From Emmonsiellopsis sp. PD_33 (lineage: Eukaryota; Ascomycota; Eurotiomycetes; Onygenales; Ajellomycetaceae): a DNA stretch of 64,000 nucleotides. Under the pieces are notes generated by a model that saw nothing but the letters and a program-made list of their open reading frames with translations, made no database searches and had not been told where the DNA came from. Positions within the stretch are counted from its first letter, which is position 1. Each line of letters starts with the position of its first letter. This document shows, in pieces, positions 36,918 to 50,797 of the stretch. Where the stretch lies: assembly GCA_032988165.1 (NCBI GenBank), contig JANTQF010000140.1:21685-85684 (forward strand), read 5' to 3'. The position numbers and the translations under genes were made by a program.

Positions 36918-38862
36918 TACGTTAGGAGTCTTTTTCGTTCCTGCCAGGAGCATTCTTATGTCCCAGAATGAAGCCTGTCAATTTCTTCTTGTTCTCCTTT
37001 GTTGCTTTCCCCTTTTTGGCTTGAGATAATCTAGATGTCACGTGATGAAAGATCTCGGCCAATAAAAATTTGTCAAAAAGGCGGCCAAAAATGGACGCTA
37101 AACTGTATTTAGATTAGTTAGCTAGGTAACTAACCGTGAAATTGAACCTCAAAAGAACTTGAAACTTGACCATCGAGAACACTTCAAGTTTGAACCGAAA
37201 CTCGGCAGCAGGTGAACGGCGGAATGGTGGGGAATCAAAACTAATGGGACGCCAGACCAGAGGAGAGTCAGTTATTCTAGCCCGATCACAACTTGCATGG
37301 TGTGCTTTCATTCCGACGCTGCGAACGGCCATTGGAACATGGCTTGGATTATTGGTGCACAAATAAAGGAAGTGTCCACGATGGCAGAGAAGACACGCCA
37401 GGACATACTACGCACGAGTATTTGCCTTGCCCGTCTTCAGTCAAAACAGCAGATGATATCCTTCCCGACAAAAAAAAGAGCAAGAGAACCAGCATGAGGG
37501 GTTTATGAAGAGATGCCTTTGGAAGAGCATCTGAGATCTCTGTTCAGCTCCACCTTGTCCGAAAACTCTCCTCTCGTTTTTCACTCTCCCTTTTCGCGAG
37601 TTCCAAACGGCGACCCTCCCTTGGGCAGACCCCGACACTCTGGATACGAGGTCCGGCTCGAGGCGAGCTCCCGCTTCCAGCGGCGGGCTTTCGTGCGGGT
37701 CTCCTTCTCCAGGATTGCCGACATATCCCGGCCTTGAAAGTTGACCCGTCCCAAGCTTGCGCAACGACATTGATGGCCGGAACGCTATCTCGAGCGGAGC
37801 CGCTTAGCCCCAACACCGTTGAGAGTCGGTGCCATCGCCCCCTGTGGACGCGGGGACATTTTACGATTGCAATCCCCCGCCAATCGGAAGCGGAGTCAGA
37901 CCCCAAAAGCGGGCTCCATTAAGCTTTCTACTTCTTGGTCGAGGAACTTGACCTTTTCTGCAGAATGGTGGGATTTGTCAAAGACAATGTAACATCTTGA
38001 CGAGAAGGGCGTCATCATCCCTTTGATCACCAACTACTCAAGCTGTTGGTGTTGAACTTGATGGCAAAGAACAATTAACTGGGGGTCAATAGTGAGAATA
38101 GCTGCTGCTACTCCCGCTGGAGGGAGAATATCCATGAATTTCAATCCAGGTTGGTGAACAGCTTGACAATTCGAATGTCTTCCTCCCCTGAAACTTTCCT
38201 CTTGACCTTCGGGATTTGCTAAAAGCGAAATACCCCATTTGCACCCAAACTCCTCCTGTAGATCTTTGGATAGTGCAGCATTACTTTCGCGTTTAGCAGC
38301 TATTGAACTAACACTACATACTCAGTCCAACAGCGGGGAGTCCTTCTAAATTTTGACTGCGGCAGTGCTTTGAAATGCGAACCTTTTTCACGAAATGCTT
38401 CCAAAACGGGAGGGCAGATCCTTTGATTGGCTCTGCAGCTATTCTCTCCGAGCTCGGAAAGAATCTCCTGAACCCTATTCTGAGGCTATTCCCAGCCAAC
38501 GTCTAGATATTCTCAGCTTCATTTCCACTGCGGATCCGGCGAGAAACATCTCTCTCCAGGCCGTTTTGCAGGCTAAGCAGGACGACACTCTGGCACGATG
38601 ATGATCCTTAATAACGGTCTGATTCGGTCCTGACTCCTGGGACACACCGCTGGAATGGTTCCTTATTAAGAAGCAGACAGCTTGCCCATTGAGGCTTCTC
38701 TTGATCTGGTGCTTGACTTTCCGCACTCCTGTCATTCCTTACCGTGCATTTCTTGCACTATTCATTCATTCATTCATTCGCCACGCTCCTTTCTCAGTCG
38801 GTCATTATCTGTTTCCGCGTTTACCCTTCTTTTGACCCCTGTTTATTTTGACGCCAACCAAG
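36918..38862. other. Intergenic region, promoter of the hydrolase gene
   Basis: No gene was recognised in 1.9 kb. Overlapping open frames on both strands (for example 37,513-37,906) have no motifs. A short CATT repeat at 38,758-38,778 and CT-rich sequence to 38,835 precede the start codon of the next gene, as in many fungal promoters. Confidence 0.55.
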
Positions 38863-40032
38863 ATGCCCGATTGGCGGAAGTCGACGCTGGCCCTCTCTCT
38901 CCTGGGCCTTCCCCTGCTGTCCAGCGCTGGTGCCGTCTGCGGTGATGTGACCCTGAATGTCTATGCTGCTGCAGGGATCCAGAACATTGCCCTCCCACCC
39001 TCGCTCCTCAACAACGCCAATGCACTCAGCGATCTTCTCAACTTTGTCGTCGGCACTGTCGGCGAGATATGGCCCTTGATTCCTATAGAAGGGACGTACC
39101 CCATCAGTGCCATCTACTGTGAACCCGAGGATGGCGTAGCCGATACTGTCCAAATTCTGGCCCATGGGGCAACATACACCAAAGAGTACTTCAGTGGACA
39201 TGGCCTGGAGTCGGAGGAGGATCTCAAGAAGTACTCCTGGGCCCACTTTGCCGCCGACAAAGGCTATGCCAGTCTTTCCATTGACCGTCTTGGACAAGGC
39301 AAGTCCTCCGGCGCTGACCCCCTCCTAGAGGTCCAGGTGAACTTGCACGCCGAGATGATGAAGGTGCTCGCGGACCAGCTGAGGGCCGGAGAGGTCGTCG
39401 CAGAGACAAAGGATGGCAAGATTGGTGGAAAGAAGTTTTCCAAAGTCGTGTTCGTCGGCCACTCGCTGGGCTCAGCAATTGGCAATGCCGCTGCTCGCCG
39501 TAACCCAGATACCTTCGACGCGCTTATCTTGACCGGTTGGTCCGCGAACCTCATCGAGAATTTCCCCAAAGTACTCTTTGGAAACGTCCTGCCCGCGCTC
39601 CTCGCCAACGTCGTAAAATGGGGCCATCTTCATCTTGCTTATTTGGCCTTCACGATCGAAGAACCTATGAGACGAGTTTTCTTTGGCAGGGATGGATCGT
39701 TTGACCCCGAGATTCAAAAGCGCGACTGGCAGCGTCGGAGCACCGTTGGGCTCGGCGAAATGCTGACGCTCTTTGAGGGCACGAAAGTTGCGGCACCATA
39801 TAAAGGACCCGTCCAGGTCATTATTGGCGAGTATGATAACCTCCTCTGCAACAAAGGCCCCAAGTGCCGCCCCGGCCCCGCGTACGTGCCTGGTAATGCT
39901 GCCGACATATGGCCGTCCTCGAGCAATTACACTTATTCCATCACCCCTGATTCCGGCCACAACTTGAACCTGCACTACGCGGCTCGGGACGCCTACGCAG
40001 CTGCTCACGAGTTTCTCCGCCACAACTTGTGA
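38863..40032 (+). CDS. Secreted alpha/beta hydrolase, single exon
   Basis: The start is ATG 38,863 (CCAAGATGC); an in-frame extension to 38,848 has no ATG. The product is 389 residues and intronless. A signal peptide covers residues 1-24 (Lys/Arg then LALSLLGLPLLSSAGA). The nucleophile elbow GHSLG gives Ser202; Asp325 (GEYDN) and His366 (DSGHNLNLH) complete a triad in the usual order. An oxyanion-type HG (LAHGATY) lies near residue 101, and GQGKS follows the third strand. An N-glycosylation site (NYTY) precedes the His. It should hydrolyse an ester or amide outside the cell or in the secretory pathway; the substrate is not predictable. The opposite strand is open over much of its length, a codon-bias artefact. 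Confidence 0.88.
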   Translation: MPDWRKSTLALSLLGLPLLSSAGAVCGDVTLNVYAAAGIQNIALPPSLLNNANALSDLLNFVVGTVGEIWPLIPIEGTYPISAIYCEPEDGVADTVQILAHGATYTKEYFSGHGLESEEDLKKYSWAHFAADKGYASLSIDRLGQGKSSGADPLLEVQVNLHAEMMKVLADQLRAGEVVAETKDGKIGGKKFSKVVFVGHSLGSAIGNAAARRNPDTFDALILTGWSANLIENFPKVLFGNVLPALLANVVKWGHLHLAYLAFTIEEPMRRVFFGRDGSFDPEIQKRDWQRRSTVGLGEMLTLFEGTKVAAPYKGPVQVIIGEYDNLLCNKGPKCRPGPAYVPGNAADIWPSSSNYTYSITPDSGHNLNLHYAARDAYAAAHEFLRHNL

Positions 40033-42082
40033 AGTGATCTTCGGAGACATTGCTGAATATGTGTTTGGCTTCCCCTGTCAAATCCGTGCCTTTGGTTCCT
40101 TATTCATGGAATATGTTGAGTGGAACTAGACCTGCGCACCCGGGACGACAAGTTAGCAGGCGGGTGGGTACTTTACCATCGTGTATTATAATTTAATAAA
40201 TAACTACAGTATCAACTATATAGTTTCACGTCTTTCTTTACCAAATTGGATTGAATCTGGAACAGGAAGAATCTGAGAAATCTTGGGAGTATGTATTAGT
40301 AAGTTAGAAAGAATAGATCTATTGCCATGATCCGGGCCAAAAGTACGAATGTTCCCCATTTCCATGCGAAACAATCTCATCAGCGTCGTCTGCCGCATGC
40401 TTATTTAGGAACGGCGTTATGAATGACTTGCGGCGCACGTCCCAACACCCATCCAACATCCATCCGCCTTCCCTCCAAGCCCAGTCAACAGCTATCGATC
40501 ACCATTTGCCGACCTTCAGGGACCAACGCCCCACCGCCCTCGACACTTTTATTCAGGTACCAACCAAAGCCATCCAGCCCACCGGATATAGAACCGATAT
40601 GACAACGTCGTTCGTTCTATCCAAGGATTGCTTGCTCTGACGTAACCAGCCAGCTACCTGGTAAGTTAAAGGTAGGCAGGCATGCATGGATAGATGGCGT
40701 CCACCACATCCTACGTACGTACGATATAGTTTATGAAGCAAGCAGCGTTTGCTTACCTCTCCTCTCCTCTCCTCTCCTCTCCTTCCAAAGCGGGTTAGAA
40801 GTTAACGAATAGCCTCCATGCTGCCACCAATGCCCGAATCCACCGTGGGGCTGGAAGCGGATGACGGTATGAGGGTAGGTGTATCTGCTATCTACATTTA
40901 AGCCTGCTGGGCATGCGGTGGGCATTGGGCGGGTGGGGATTATATATGTATGCATGTCGTTGGGCGTTGGGTGTGGCTGATTCCGGTGCTTCGCTTGCCT
41001 TCTAATACGATGTGTGACCGAGGCTGGTTGGATTGGGTGGTTTAAGAGGGGATGGAAGAGAAGGCATTATTTTTTTTCTTATATCAGGTAGTAGCATCCC
41101 ACTATATATAGAGAGGCATTTTCCATAGAGCTTTTTAGCGGGGAACTAGATAGAGAAATGATAGAAAGGGGGGAAGAAAGTAAAAAATCATCTTACAAAC
41201 CACTCAACGAACTGCATTAGTTTAGTTAATTGAGATCCTCTCACACTCCACTTATAAAAGAATGTGAAGGACGAAAGAAACAATGGAGAATAATATGAGA
41301 GCGAGTGCAAAATATGAGGCATTATTAAATAAGCATATAGTACAAGATATCCGCCAACGAAGCCAAATCAGCAGGAAAAAAAAAAGAAAAAAACCAAGCA
41401 TATGCCGACACAGAAATAGACAAGCTCATAATAAACCAGATCGGACCAGATTCGAAACCAAAGGAATAGACGATTTGCAATCGATAACCTGTAGATGAGA
41501 CAAGAGGTATGAGGAGGTAGCACACGCGGGCAGACAGGAGAAAAGAAGGAATGAGAGGGAACATAGAATAAAATTTAGATCAGCAATACCAGCCTCAAAA
41601 AGTAGAAAAATGATCCGCATATACAAAAACATAGATAGATGATTGGAAGGATCAGGCAAGTGAAGCGCTAGAAGCAAAACAAAGCATTATGAAGATTGCA
41701 AGAAAAATTGTATCAGATGCCTCCCTTCTTATACCAACAGCAAACGTAAACAAACAGGAAACAAGGCAGAGACACAACAGTTGAATGGATAGGGTATTGG
41801 GCCATCATTTCAAATACTGATGACAATGTATCGCAAAAAGAGAAAGGGAATCAGAAAGGGAAGTATCCATACCGGAATCTTGTGGTTCATTGAGACGGTG
41901 GAATCCAAAATCAACCGCTTGGACATGGTAACTTTTAATTTCCACACATGTTTCCATGGTGCTTCCACCATTCCACACGCAGTTAGCGTGTCCACACAGT
42001 CGAAGTGTCCCACAAGATTCCGGTATGGATGACTGGTTAGCTCTGCACAGTTCCGATTTTGCGGATATGAAAGATTCGAATG
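40033..42082. other. Intergenic region with simple repeats
   Basis: It holds the 3' ends of two convergent genes. A pentamer array of CCTCT (about five copies) lies at about 40,756-40,783 and a TACG run near 40,712. No gene is seen. Confidence 0.55.
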
Positions 42083-45000
42083 CTAGGGTGGCGAGCCAGA
42101 AAAGCCATTTGGAACTTTGGGGACGGGCTTTCTTTTGGCGTTGTTTGCAGTTTTCGATATTCGAGGTGCTCCTTGGATCATTCGCGGCTCTTTCATGAAG
42201 TTCGGGTCGAGCTTGGCGGGAACTAATCCAGAATGTCAGAGAGCGTCATAGAAAATAGTAGGACGATTATGGCAAAAATTGAAGCATTGAGGGTCCATAA
42301 TGGAGAGATTTGGTGACTAACCTCTCGTAATAATGTTCTTCCAATCGTCTGAACGAGATGGCTGGTGTCGACTGCTAGGCAAAGAGGTGGCACTAGCTGA
42401 CCGCCATAGGTGATCAGAGGTGTCTGATAGGAAATCGGTCGTCATGCGCCCAGAAAAGATGGAAGTTCGGCCACGGTTGCGCTTGGACAATATAATTTCA
42501 TCAAACAGGGTGATCTTTGGATCCCTTGTCTTCGGGGTCGCCCGTTCACGCTCACTAATGAATTCATTAAATCCTAAAAGACGTCAGTATAATCCGACGG
42601 CATTCGTTTGTCTAAGGGTAACGAAGAGCTTAAGCATACCTTGGGTCTGTTGCAGCACAGACATGTACTCCGCGTGTTCATGGGGCAAGCTCTTGAGAAA
42701 CGCATCCATATTGAAATGATACGTCAAGCCAGCCTTTTTCCTCTCACCGGAAGCAGGCCGAAGGAACTTCTTATAGGTGTATAGCAGACTAGCGAAACAT
42801 CGAACAAAAGCTGCTCGAACTTGCTCGGGATAGAAAGCAACTGGACATACTAGGGATATCTGGGATGCACAACGGGTATGTACAGTTGTTCTGCAATTTG
42901 AGCATTTGTACATGGCTTCTTCCGCCTTCTCGTCGCATATCGAGCAGATGGCTTTGTCGTCCCAGGGTTGCAGCTGTAAACAGTGCCCTTCCACTAGAGT
43001 AGTGCCAGCAGGATTTCGGAGTTGTTGTTGAGATGCGTTTGGCATAATAGTAGAGGCAGCCACAGTTGACTGGGCATATATGGATGGCGCATACACGGAA
43101 GTTCCAGTGTCGGTATTCAAGGTACTAACGGACAAATTGGAAGTGTGGCCCAGGAACGGAACACTAGGGCGTCTAGGGATACCCGGCTTTCTATCTGCGC
43201 CGAAGGACGAGCTTCTACGGGAAGCCGCATCAAAGTGTCCGGATCTCTTCTCCCGTAAAGAGGACTGGAGAGCAAATCCAGAATCATTGCGAGATATAGG
43301 TGTAGGGGGTAGCGGAGGGAAATAGGTTGAGGTTGGGGAAGTAGAAGTTTTGGGCGAGGGAGGGGTGCTCGTTTTGTAGGTTGAGCTTGTCGTTGGTCGG
43401 TCATGGCCCCGGGAGAGGGCTACGTCGTTTCGGGCATTCAAGAAGGCATTATAAATAGGTGGGGGAGGTGAAGAGGCGGGGTCTTGTCCAAACGAGGTGG
43501 AGTTAAGACTGGCATATTTCGCGAGTTGTGTAGAAGCTGCCCTAGATGAAAATATCGACTGATTCTCGCCAGGGAAGGAGTCGAATGGGTAGGTTTCCAT
43601 TGCATAACAGGGCGGCCCAGGGTGGACTCCATATCTCTGGTGAAGAGGAGCCGCTAGTTGAAGAAGTGACTGCAGCTTTCGACGATGATGGCGCGGAAGC
43701 GGAGTAGGTTTTGCAGTGCTTTCGATCTCGTTTTGGTCAAGGTCGACGAGAACAAAGTCATCAGAAGGGAGTTCGGTTTTTTCATATCTCCGTTCGATCC
43801 CAACAATGTAGGGGCAGGGGGCCTCAAGAGCTTGAATAAGACGAGCGGGGAGGATCGGAATAAAAACACCAGTCCATTGGAATGGGAAGAGGAGATCCGC
43901 GAGGGCCTTGCTAGCCAAATGCAGCATAGATGCGTGGGAGGATAGGAGAATAATCCGAGATTCAGCAAGGATATACTATTATTCAAGTTAGTTGAGTGCT
44001 TCAGTGGCGAGCTTCTTGGGATATAACTTGCTTCAAACAAAATTATTATATTAGATATCGACAAAGCCCGGAAGAGCGCATATAGATCAGTCTAGTATTT
44101 TAGTTAGCCAAATCGTCATCACAACGGGGTCGGAATTTTTGCTTACATTTCGAGAACCAGGCAACTCATTAACTGCTTCTTTCCGAGCAAAGAGGCGCAA
44201 CTCCCGTACCGCAATCTCAACCTGGGTTTTGGAAGACAGGGGACTGAAAGCCTCAGTACACAAGTTCACCACATAGCGTTCCAGTGGCTGCCACCGTCCA
44301 ATTCTAGGAGAACTAGCAGGGACCCGTTGGATTGCGCCGTCTGTCATGGGGACAATGATAGCTCGAAGCCATTCTTTCCAGAAGCTGGTCATAGATCCAT
44401 CCCTGCCCAGAATACCGTATGCTCTTGGTATCCAAAACCCAGTATCCCCGTCCGTCAATCCATCAATCTTTGTTGCAGCGCCTAGGCGAACCGGGCGAAG
44501 GAGGTCAGCCATAAGTCCGATCTTCTCCTCCACCGAGCTGATCTCATCCTCAAGCTCATCTCTGGAAATAGACCCCGAAGGAACTGAAGGAAGCCGCGCA
44601 AGAAGCCTGGATAGTTTAGCCCGTTCCATTGCGAGTCGTTCTCCAAGGCTGGCAGCCAGTTCCCGCTCCTCATCCGTCATGTTATCGCGCCTCCATTCCT
44701 CACATCGTTTCTCTAATTCCTCAGCAGTCTTGTGGTTCAGCGGAATCCATATAGTGACACAAATTCCATGCAGTTTGGATCCGTCTCCGGTTGTCATTGC
44801 GAAACCATGCCATGTGGAACGGGGTCTTTGATCCGAGGACACGATATTGATATCATTCGGGAATGCGAACATTGGGACATAGTCGGGGAAGCTACCTCTC
44901 CGTTTTACTTCATCTGGGAGACCTTTCGGCGGGTATCTATCGAGGAGGACGGGCTCGAATTTCCGCTTCAAGGGGTGCATATTAGGCGACACGTCAAGAG

Positions 45001-45726
45001 GCTGGGGGACAGGGATAACGGAATTGTAATTGCTTAGTCGTCTGGAGGTGCGGACAGAGGCTATGGTTCCCAAGTAATTAGATATGACTGGAGGAGTGAA
45101 AGAAAAGCGGGGGGAGGCTCACATTGTCTGGCAAGAGATGGCTGTCTCTTCATACTACTCATATCTCTAAAAGACATATGCCTGCGCACACTGCCAATGC
45201 CTGATTTCAAAGGATTGACCTCCTCTGCCACAATCTTCTGTGTCTTGGGCCGCGGTTTTGGCCGATTGGGAACGACTGCACCCGCACTCAGCGACAAATC
45301 AGTCAAAAAAGTATCTCTCTCTGCAGCAAACTTGAACAGTGCCTTGTCGAAATCGGCTTCACTAATCAAGGAGGTGCCATTGGGAGAATGCGAGTTCCTG
45401 ATAGTCATGCTGCTACGGTTACTTGGTGTTTCGGACGACATGGAGCGAAACGATAGTCTCGCCTCGTCCGACGGTTTGGGCAGCCATTGATAGGAATTGC
45501 GCTTCGACGAGGGCTGCGGAGACTCGGTAGACAGGTAATGCTCCTCCTCCGCGTCAGCATCTTCCTGGATCGTATCCGTCACGGGCAGCGTCTGGGCATG
45601 GTTGGCGTGGTATTCCTCGCCCAGCTTGGAGAAAATATCCAGGATATCCGCGCCATCGACACCAGCAATCCAGAAATAATCGGCAAGGGGCCTCGAAGGC
45701 ACCTCAGCCGCCGTTGCTGGGGACAT
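42083..45726 (-). CDS. DENN-domain protein with C1 zinc finger (Rab GEF type)
   Basis: Six exons on the minus strand: 45,726-45,123, 45,060-44,147, 44,091-44,032, 43,975-42,640, 42,573-42,322 and 42,222-42,083. They sum to 3,306 nt, or 1,101 residues. The upstream DENN region lies at about residues 220-330, with a coiled coil near 330-400, and the core DENN follows (LPGSRNTDLYALFRALS, ESRIILLSSHASMLHLASKALADLLFPFQW) at about 495-570. A Ser/Pro-rich linker leads to a C1 domain (about 857-904, H-x12-C-x2-C ... H-x2-C-x6-C), then the C-terminal helical DENN part. DENN proteins exchange GDP for GTP on Rab GTPases in membrane traffic. Intron 3 (43,976-44,031) has a GC donor (GCAAGT); only this choice keeps the frame. 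No damage is seen. Confidence 0.9.
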
Positions 45727-48700
45727 GCTTCGTGCGGAATGGCCAGAGTTCCCAAAGTCGCCCCTTTTGTGTGTGGTTTTCAGCTGTCTAGAGGGCCGCC
45801 AAACAGCAGATGGACTCCCCGCACCTCGATATCATAACCTTCCAGACGGCGGATGTTAGGCCAGGGGCATTGGCGAACGGCACAGCAGCGCCCGGCAGAC
45901 AGCGTGGAAGAGAGGAGAGGGCGAGCGGCGGGGGAGAGAAGAGAGAGATGCGCGGTGGAGGAGGAGAGGGTTGAGGGTTGAGGATGAGGAGGAGGACGAG
46001 GTTGAGGCTCGGGAGGAGGAGGTTGCCGCTTTGGGCCAAGTGAGGTGAGGGCGGCTTAACTGGCTTTTCTGCCCCAAACAAAAACCACCACACACCACCA
46101 TCAATCCGCCGCACCAAGGCCCCAAGGCCCACAACCCACCGTCCGGCACGCTGATGCAACGGTCAGAGGCTGGCGGTCCCGCTACTGCGCTGGCTGCAGT
46201 AGTTGGTGCTGCGTCCGCACCGATCCTCCCGATCCCAACAACGCCAGCGACAGTTATCGGGAACGGAAAGCAAAAGGTTAACAAGGGCGTTTTGTTTGTC
46301 TCCCCTTTTAACCTCTACGTTAGTTAATTAATCTAAATAGACGGCTACGGTGTCCTCCTGCTCCTATTCCTATAAACCGGCATATGGATTCATTAAATAG
46401 ATACTCAGCAGGAAGCTCCTGCATTGGCCTGGACATCTAGAAACCAGGGGAAAGAAAAGGAACACCTGGACGAAGGAGACAAAACAATTATCCATGCCGC
46501 AGCCTTTTTGTTTCCTTGGGACCTGCCGAGGCCACCAATAATGGACCGCGAGACACATGAAAGTTGAGACATTCCCTTGGGCCAGCGCGAAACCTTCCCG
46601 TCTGCTGCAAAAACTTGGTCGCCTTTCTTCAGGAACCAAAAATGGGAAATATATAATCCACCGTGTTTCATCACTGAAGAACGCACGAGGGGCATGCACA
46701 AAACCAAAGGCACGCTCTCTCGAGAAAAAAAATGGGAAGTTCTGCGTGGCAAGGGTCAAGGTCTCCCTTGTCCGAGGAAGGCCATTCTATGACCTTCAGG
46801 CCCTGCCCTGCATTCGGTGAAACAGGCCCCGAAGCTGTTTCATTCCTAGTCGCTGGCTGTTCCTGCAAGGGACAATCTGTCTTTCATCAATCTCTCGCAG
46901 CTACGGAAATCGATCAGCCGATATAGTTATCTGACCGAGGGGCTGTCAACCCACAACGTAATAATGCTGCAAACTTCAAAGTAATAGTGAGCCACGTATG
47001 CGCCCTGTTCAATTACTCTAGTTGCTCCTTTACACGCTTTGCTCATGCCCTATGTCGCTGATCCCAATGCCACCTTGGCACGAATAGCCCGTACAACCAT
47101 CACTGACACCAAGGGAAAGACAAATGTAGACAGACTTTTACCATGCCGTTAGCGTGAGCAACATTCCCCAGCCATTCCAACATGCTTCGGAGATCTCAGT
47201 TAACGGTGGAGAAGATGAAAGGGAATAAAATTGGCCTTGATGTCATGCATATGGAGCAAGTGCATCATCACGACTCCGGCGTCTCCACTACTCCTAATCC
47301 AACGACTCAGCTTTGATCCTCCAACAGTGGACAGATAAAGTGGGAATCAACCGAACTGTCGTCGTGATGACTATAACGGCATGATATTATTTCACTCGCC
47401 TCCCTTTTTCAGTTCCCAGTTGCTACTCAAGGCTATACACGAAGAGGAGAAGCGAACGAAAAAGCTGTACTTGAACCAGGATAGCGGATATAACACAACG
47501 GCATATAATTCAGGGGCAAGAATGGATACTAGTACGAGAAGATCCTCTAGCCTAAAACTTAAGCGATGGCGCCCCGCGCCCCATCTCATGCAAACAATAT
47601 CATGGGTTTGAAGACAGAGAGGGAGGCATTTTTCATCACAACACTCGACAAGCGCCCTTCAGTGGACAAATATAAATTAATTAACAAGGCTGGGTGCACG
47701 CTTTATTTTCGACCGTAATGCGTGGACAAAATTGAAAGGCTCGACTCTGACAAGCCCGTGCGACCATCCCCGGTTGAACAAACTCTAAATTGCCCCTGAG
47801 AACCTGGGGATCGATCCGCCAGTGAATATCCTCCACATGTCGATGGCTGACGAATTGACAATCCCCCAAGTTTTCCCTTTTTTCTCCCTTTCTTCTCTCG
47901 TTTTCCCTGTGTTAATCACTTCCTCCTTCAGCAAGTTCAAAAATCTAACACACGAACATCGGTGGTTGGTCCCCCTATCCGTGGATCATATCGCGTTGCG
48001 CCAAAAACCCCCTGCTAGCTTTCGGACTCATGCGGTCATGCCTCAGGATTCAGGAATCCAGGCCGTGAGAATATATTGCACATTTTGCGTGGCGCGTTTG
48101 GTGGCTTTAAAGATCGACAGTAACAGCATCCGAGCAGCATCTTTTGAAACGGACAAAAATAGAAAAGAACATGGGAGATTCAGAGGGAAAGGAAAAGAAA
48201 CAAAAGTCTTCCCGCGGCCAAGAGTGAGGACACGATAATTCATTACGTCAAATGCACGCAAGCACAGATGGTTTTGCCTTGACAGGGTAAAAAGGTGGAT
48301 TGTTCTCGATTGCTAACTTATTATCCACCCTGTCAAACCTCCTAGCTTGTCGCGGTAACCGCAAAAACAAAAAAAGAGGGCACGCCGGCAAGCAAATCCC
48401 CCGAGGTCCATGCGCATCGCTCCTTTTAAAAGCAAACCCTCGGGTCTCAGAAAGTTCCGCCAGGGGAAGAAACCAAACCACATTCGCATCCATAGCCGTT
48501 GATTGTCTTACCGTAAGATTTAAAAAAAAGGTACGAATTTGTTACCCTTTTTTTTTATCGGCGGTCTAGATGGATTCAGCCACCCACACAACAACTCCGT
48601 CCATGCTGTTGTTTGCTTATCTTACATGCACGTCGTGAGCAAACCCATCAGCACTCCAGCCAACCCCAACCCTATCGCAAGGCCAGGGGACGGACAAGCA

Positions 48701-50797
48701 TGCAAGGTATCCATGCATCTCGTGAGATGCGTCTTTAATCGACACCCACTTCCTGGATAGGAGAAGAATACGCAAGTGTTGCTTTGCTTGACTTTCCTTC
48801 CCTTCAAAGATTGGGTGGTTGGTTGGTTGCAGGTCTTCCGATGTATGCTGTGCTGTATAGGTAAGGCGAGAGGTGATTATGGAAACATTGTCCTCGTGCA
48901 TCTTTACGAATGCATTATTTTTTTATCGATTATCCCACCTCTCCAACCCACCCCCCTTTTTTTTTTGTTTCACATCTCAGGAGCTGGCCTATTTATAGAA
49001 TTGATGATGGAGACTAGAAAGTGAGACACACCTGCGTTGTATGTGCCAGGTCCGGCGACGAGCTATTCCGTTGGGACTTGGTCGGATCCAAGATTCCATC
49101 CCTGGGAAACTTATGGCATGTTCGACATGACTGCCAACCTACTGCGGGAGCGGGCCATTTGAAATGTATAAAATTTGTGAATATGGCCTTTTTGAGCCGA
49201 TATCCCTCCGCTCCCATTGCGCCTTGCTGGATTCATTCTGTCTCAACTAATGACTCAAGCATGGAGAATATGGCCCACAAGGAGGTGCTTCCATTTTGTC
49301 GCCAGGCCAGAAACACCTGAATACATCCGCATAATTATTACGCTTCCCATGAATCAGCCCCTAGTTTGGAGAATGTTTAGTCTTCACGGGCTGTATGTGA
49401 GACCCTTTATATTCAATGCCTGGTATGGCAATCAGCATTATGAGCCATAACCACCTCAGAGTCGCCCTAGTTTACGGTCCTAGTTCCCTGCCGCCGTTTA
49501 TAAAAAAAAAGATAAACGGAAAATGATGGAGGATTTATCGCATTTCTTTTCAACAAAATTCAACCTAGCGTCTTCAGGTTTTATTACTTACTGCCCCAAG
49601 TCAACGTAGGGATTATCCCCGCTCCCAAGATGACTTTATTCTGTATTTGTGTTGGACATTTATTTCAGGGTAAGTTCTTATGAACCGCATCGATATGGGA
49701 AGGGCACAGCTGATTATTTTAAAAGCAAATGTAGTCTGTCCATGGCACAAAACTACTTGAACAGTGGAAGTTTTCACCCCGTGTGTGTCAACTATCATCT
49801 CATCTCGTTCCTATTGCCTCCCTTCATTATACGGTCATGGATCGCCATTGAAGAAACCACCAGAGCAGCGAGTCTTTTTCAATGCGTCGCCGTCGAACCT
49901 AGTAGTTACCAGTGTTCATCCGTCTCTCTCGCGATAATTTATCTATCTCTATTGCCTCAACAAAACGGCGACTGGTCACGAGGACCTATGGAATTCGATG
50001 GCTAGCATGATAGAGCTAATCTCAAAATCTGCAGTCCACCAGTGGAAGTACCGCTTTTTATCACTGATATATAACCAGCAACGGTGTTTTGGACGAGCGG
50101 CTGATGGACATCCTCTCCGAGGCCGCAACTATTTTTTGCTATAATCGATATTAATGAGAAATCCCACATGGTCTGTGGCTATCAGGTCTGTTTCCAGATA
50201 ACACAAAAAATGAAGTTATAGGTTATATCACAGAAGAGGCTGGCATTTCTGTCCTGAGTGAGAATTTGGGGTTCTATTTCAGCAGCATGGGGGAGCAAGA
50301 ATTTGAGAACACTTATAACCCCTTTCTTGGTCCCATAGCATCACTAAGTTGATCTATCCAACCACAGATAGTACACACAGTACTTGATATCGATATCTGT
50401 TGACATGTTTGGAATGACGGCGGTTTGGTCAAATTGTCAGAAAAAATATCTTACCAACAAACTAAGGCGAGGTACTGAACCTTTTACTTGCCGCTATCCT
50501 GGCCTTGCTACGGCTATTATGTTATGCAAAGCAAAACTCCCTGAATCCGCACCTAACTTAGCAAGCCCCGCAGATGTGTTAGTGATATAATTTTGCTCCG
50601 CTGCAGCTGAAGGGGCAGGGTGATTTGGAAGTATCCAGCATAAGGAGGTATTGCCTCCCTGGCTTTCTTTTCTTTTCTTTTTTTTTCCTGTTAAGACAAA
50701 ACAACCCAACACTCCTCAATGAGGCCCGAGAGGTCCATATGTATGGTAGTAACTATTAAGAGTGAACCAATCTAAAAGATAACCGTATTATCTATTA
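45727..50797. other. Long region without recognisable genes (5 kb)
   Basis: The first 600 bp are the DENN promoter side, with purine/pyrimidine-rich runs (45,900-46,030). The remainder holds only short overlapping open frames on both strands without domains, and no intron-joined frame that I could extend. No tRNA-like A/B boxes were noticed. It may contain non-coding RNA, long UTRs or decayed sequence. Confidence 0.5.

Noticed and set aside
39472..40050. 192-codon minus-strand open frame
   Set aside because: Antisense to the catalytic part of the alpha/beta hydrolase; caused by codon bias.
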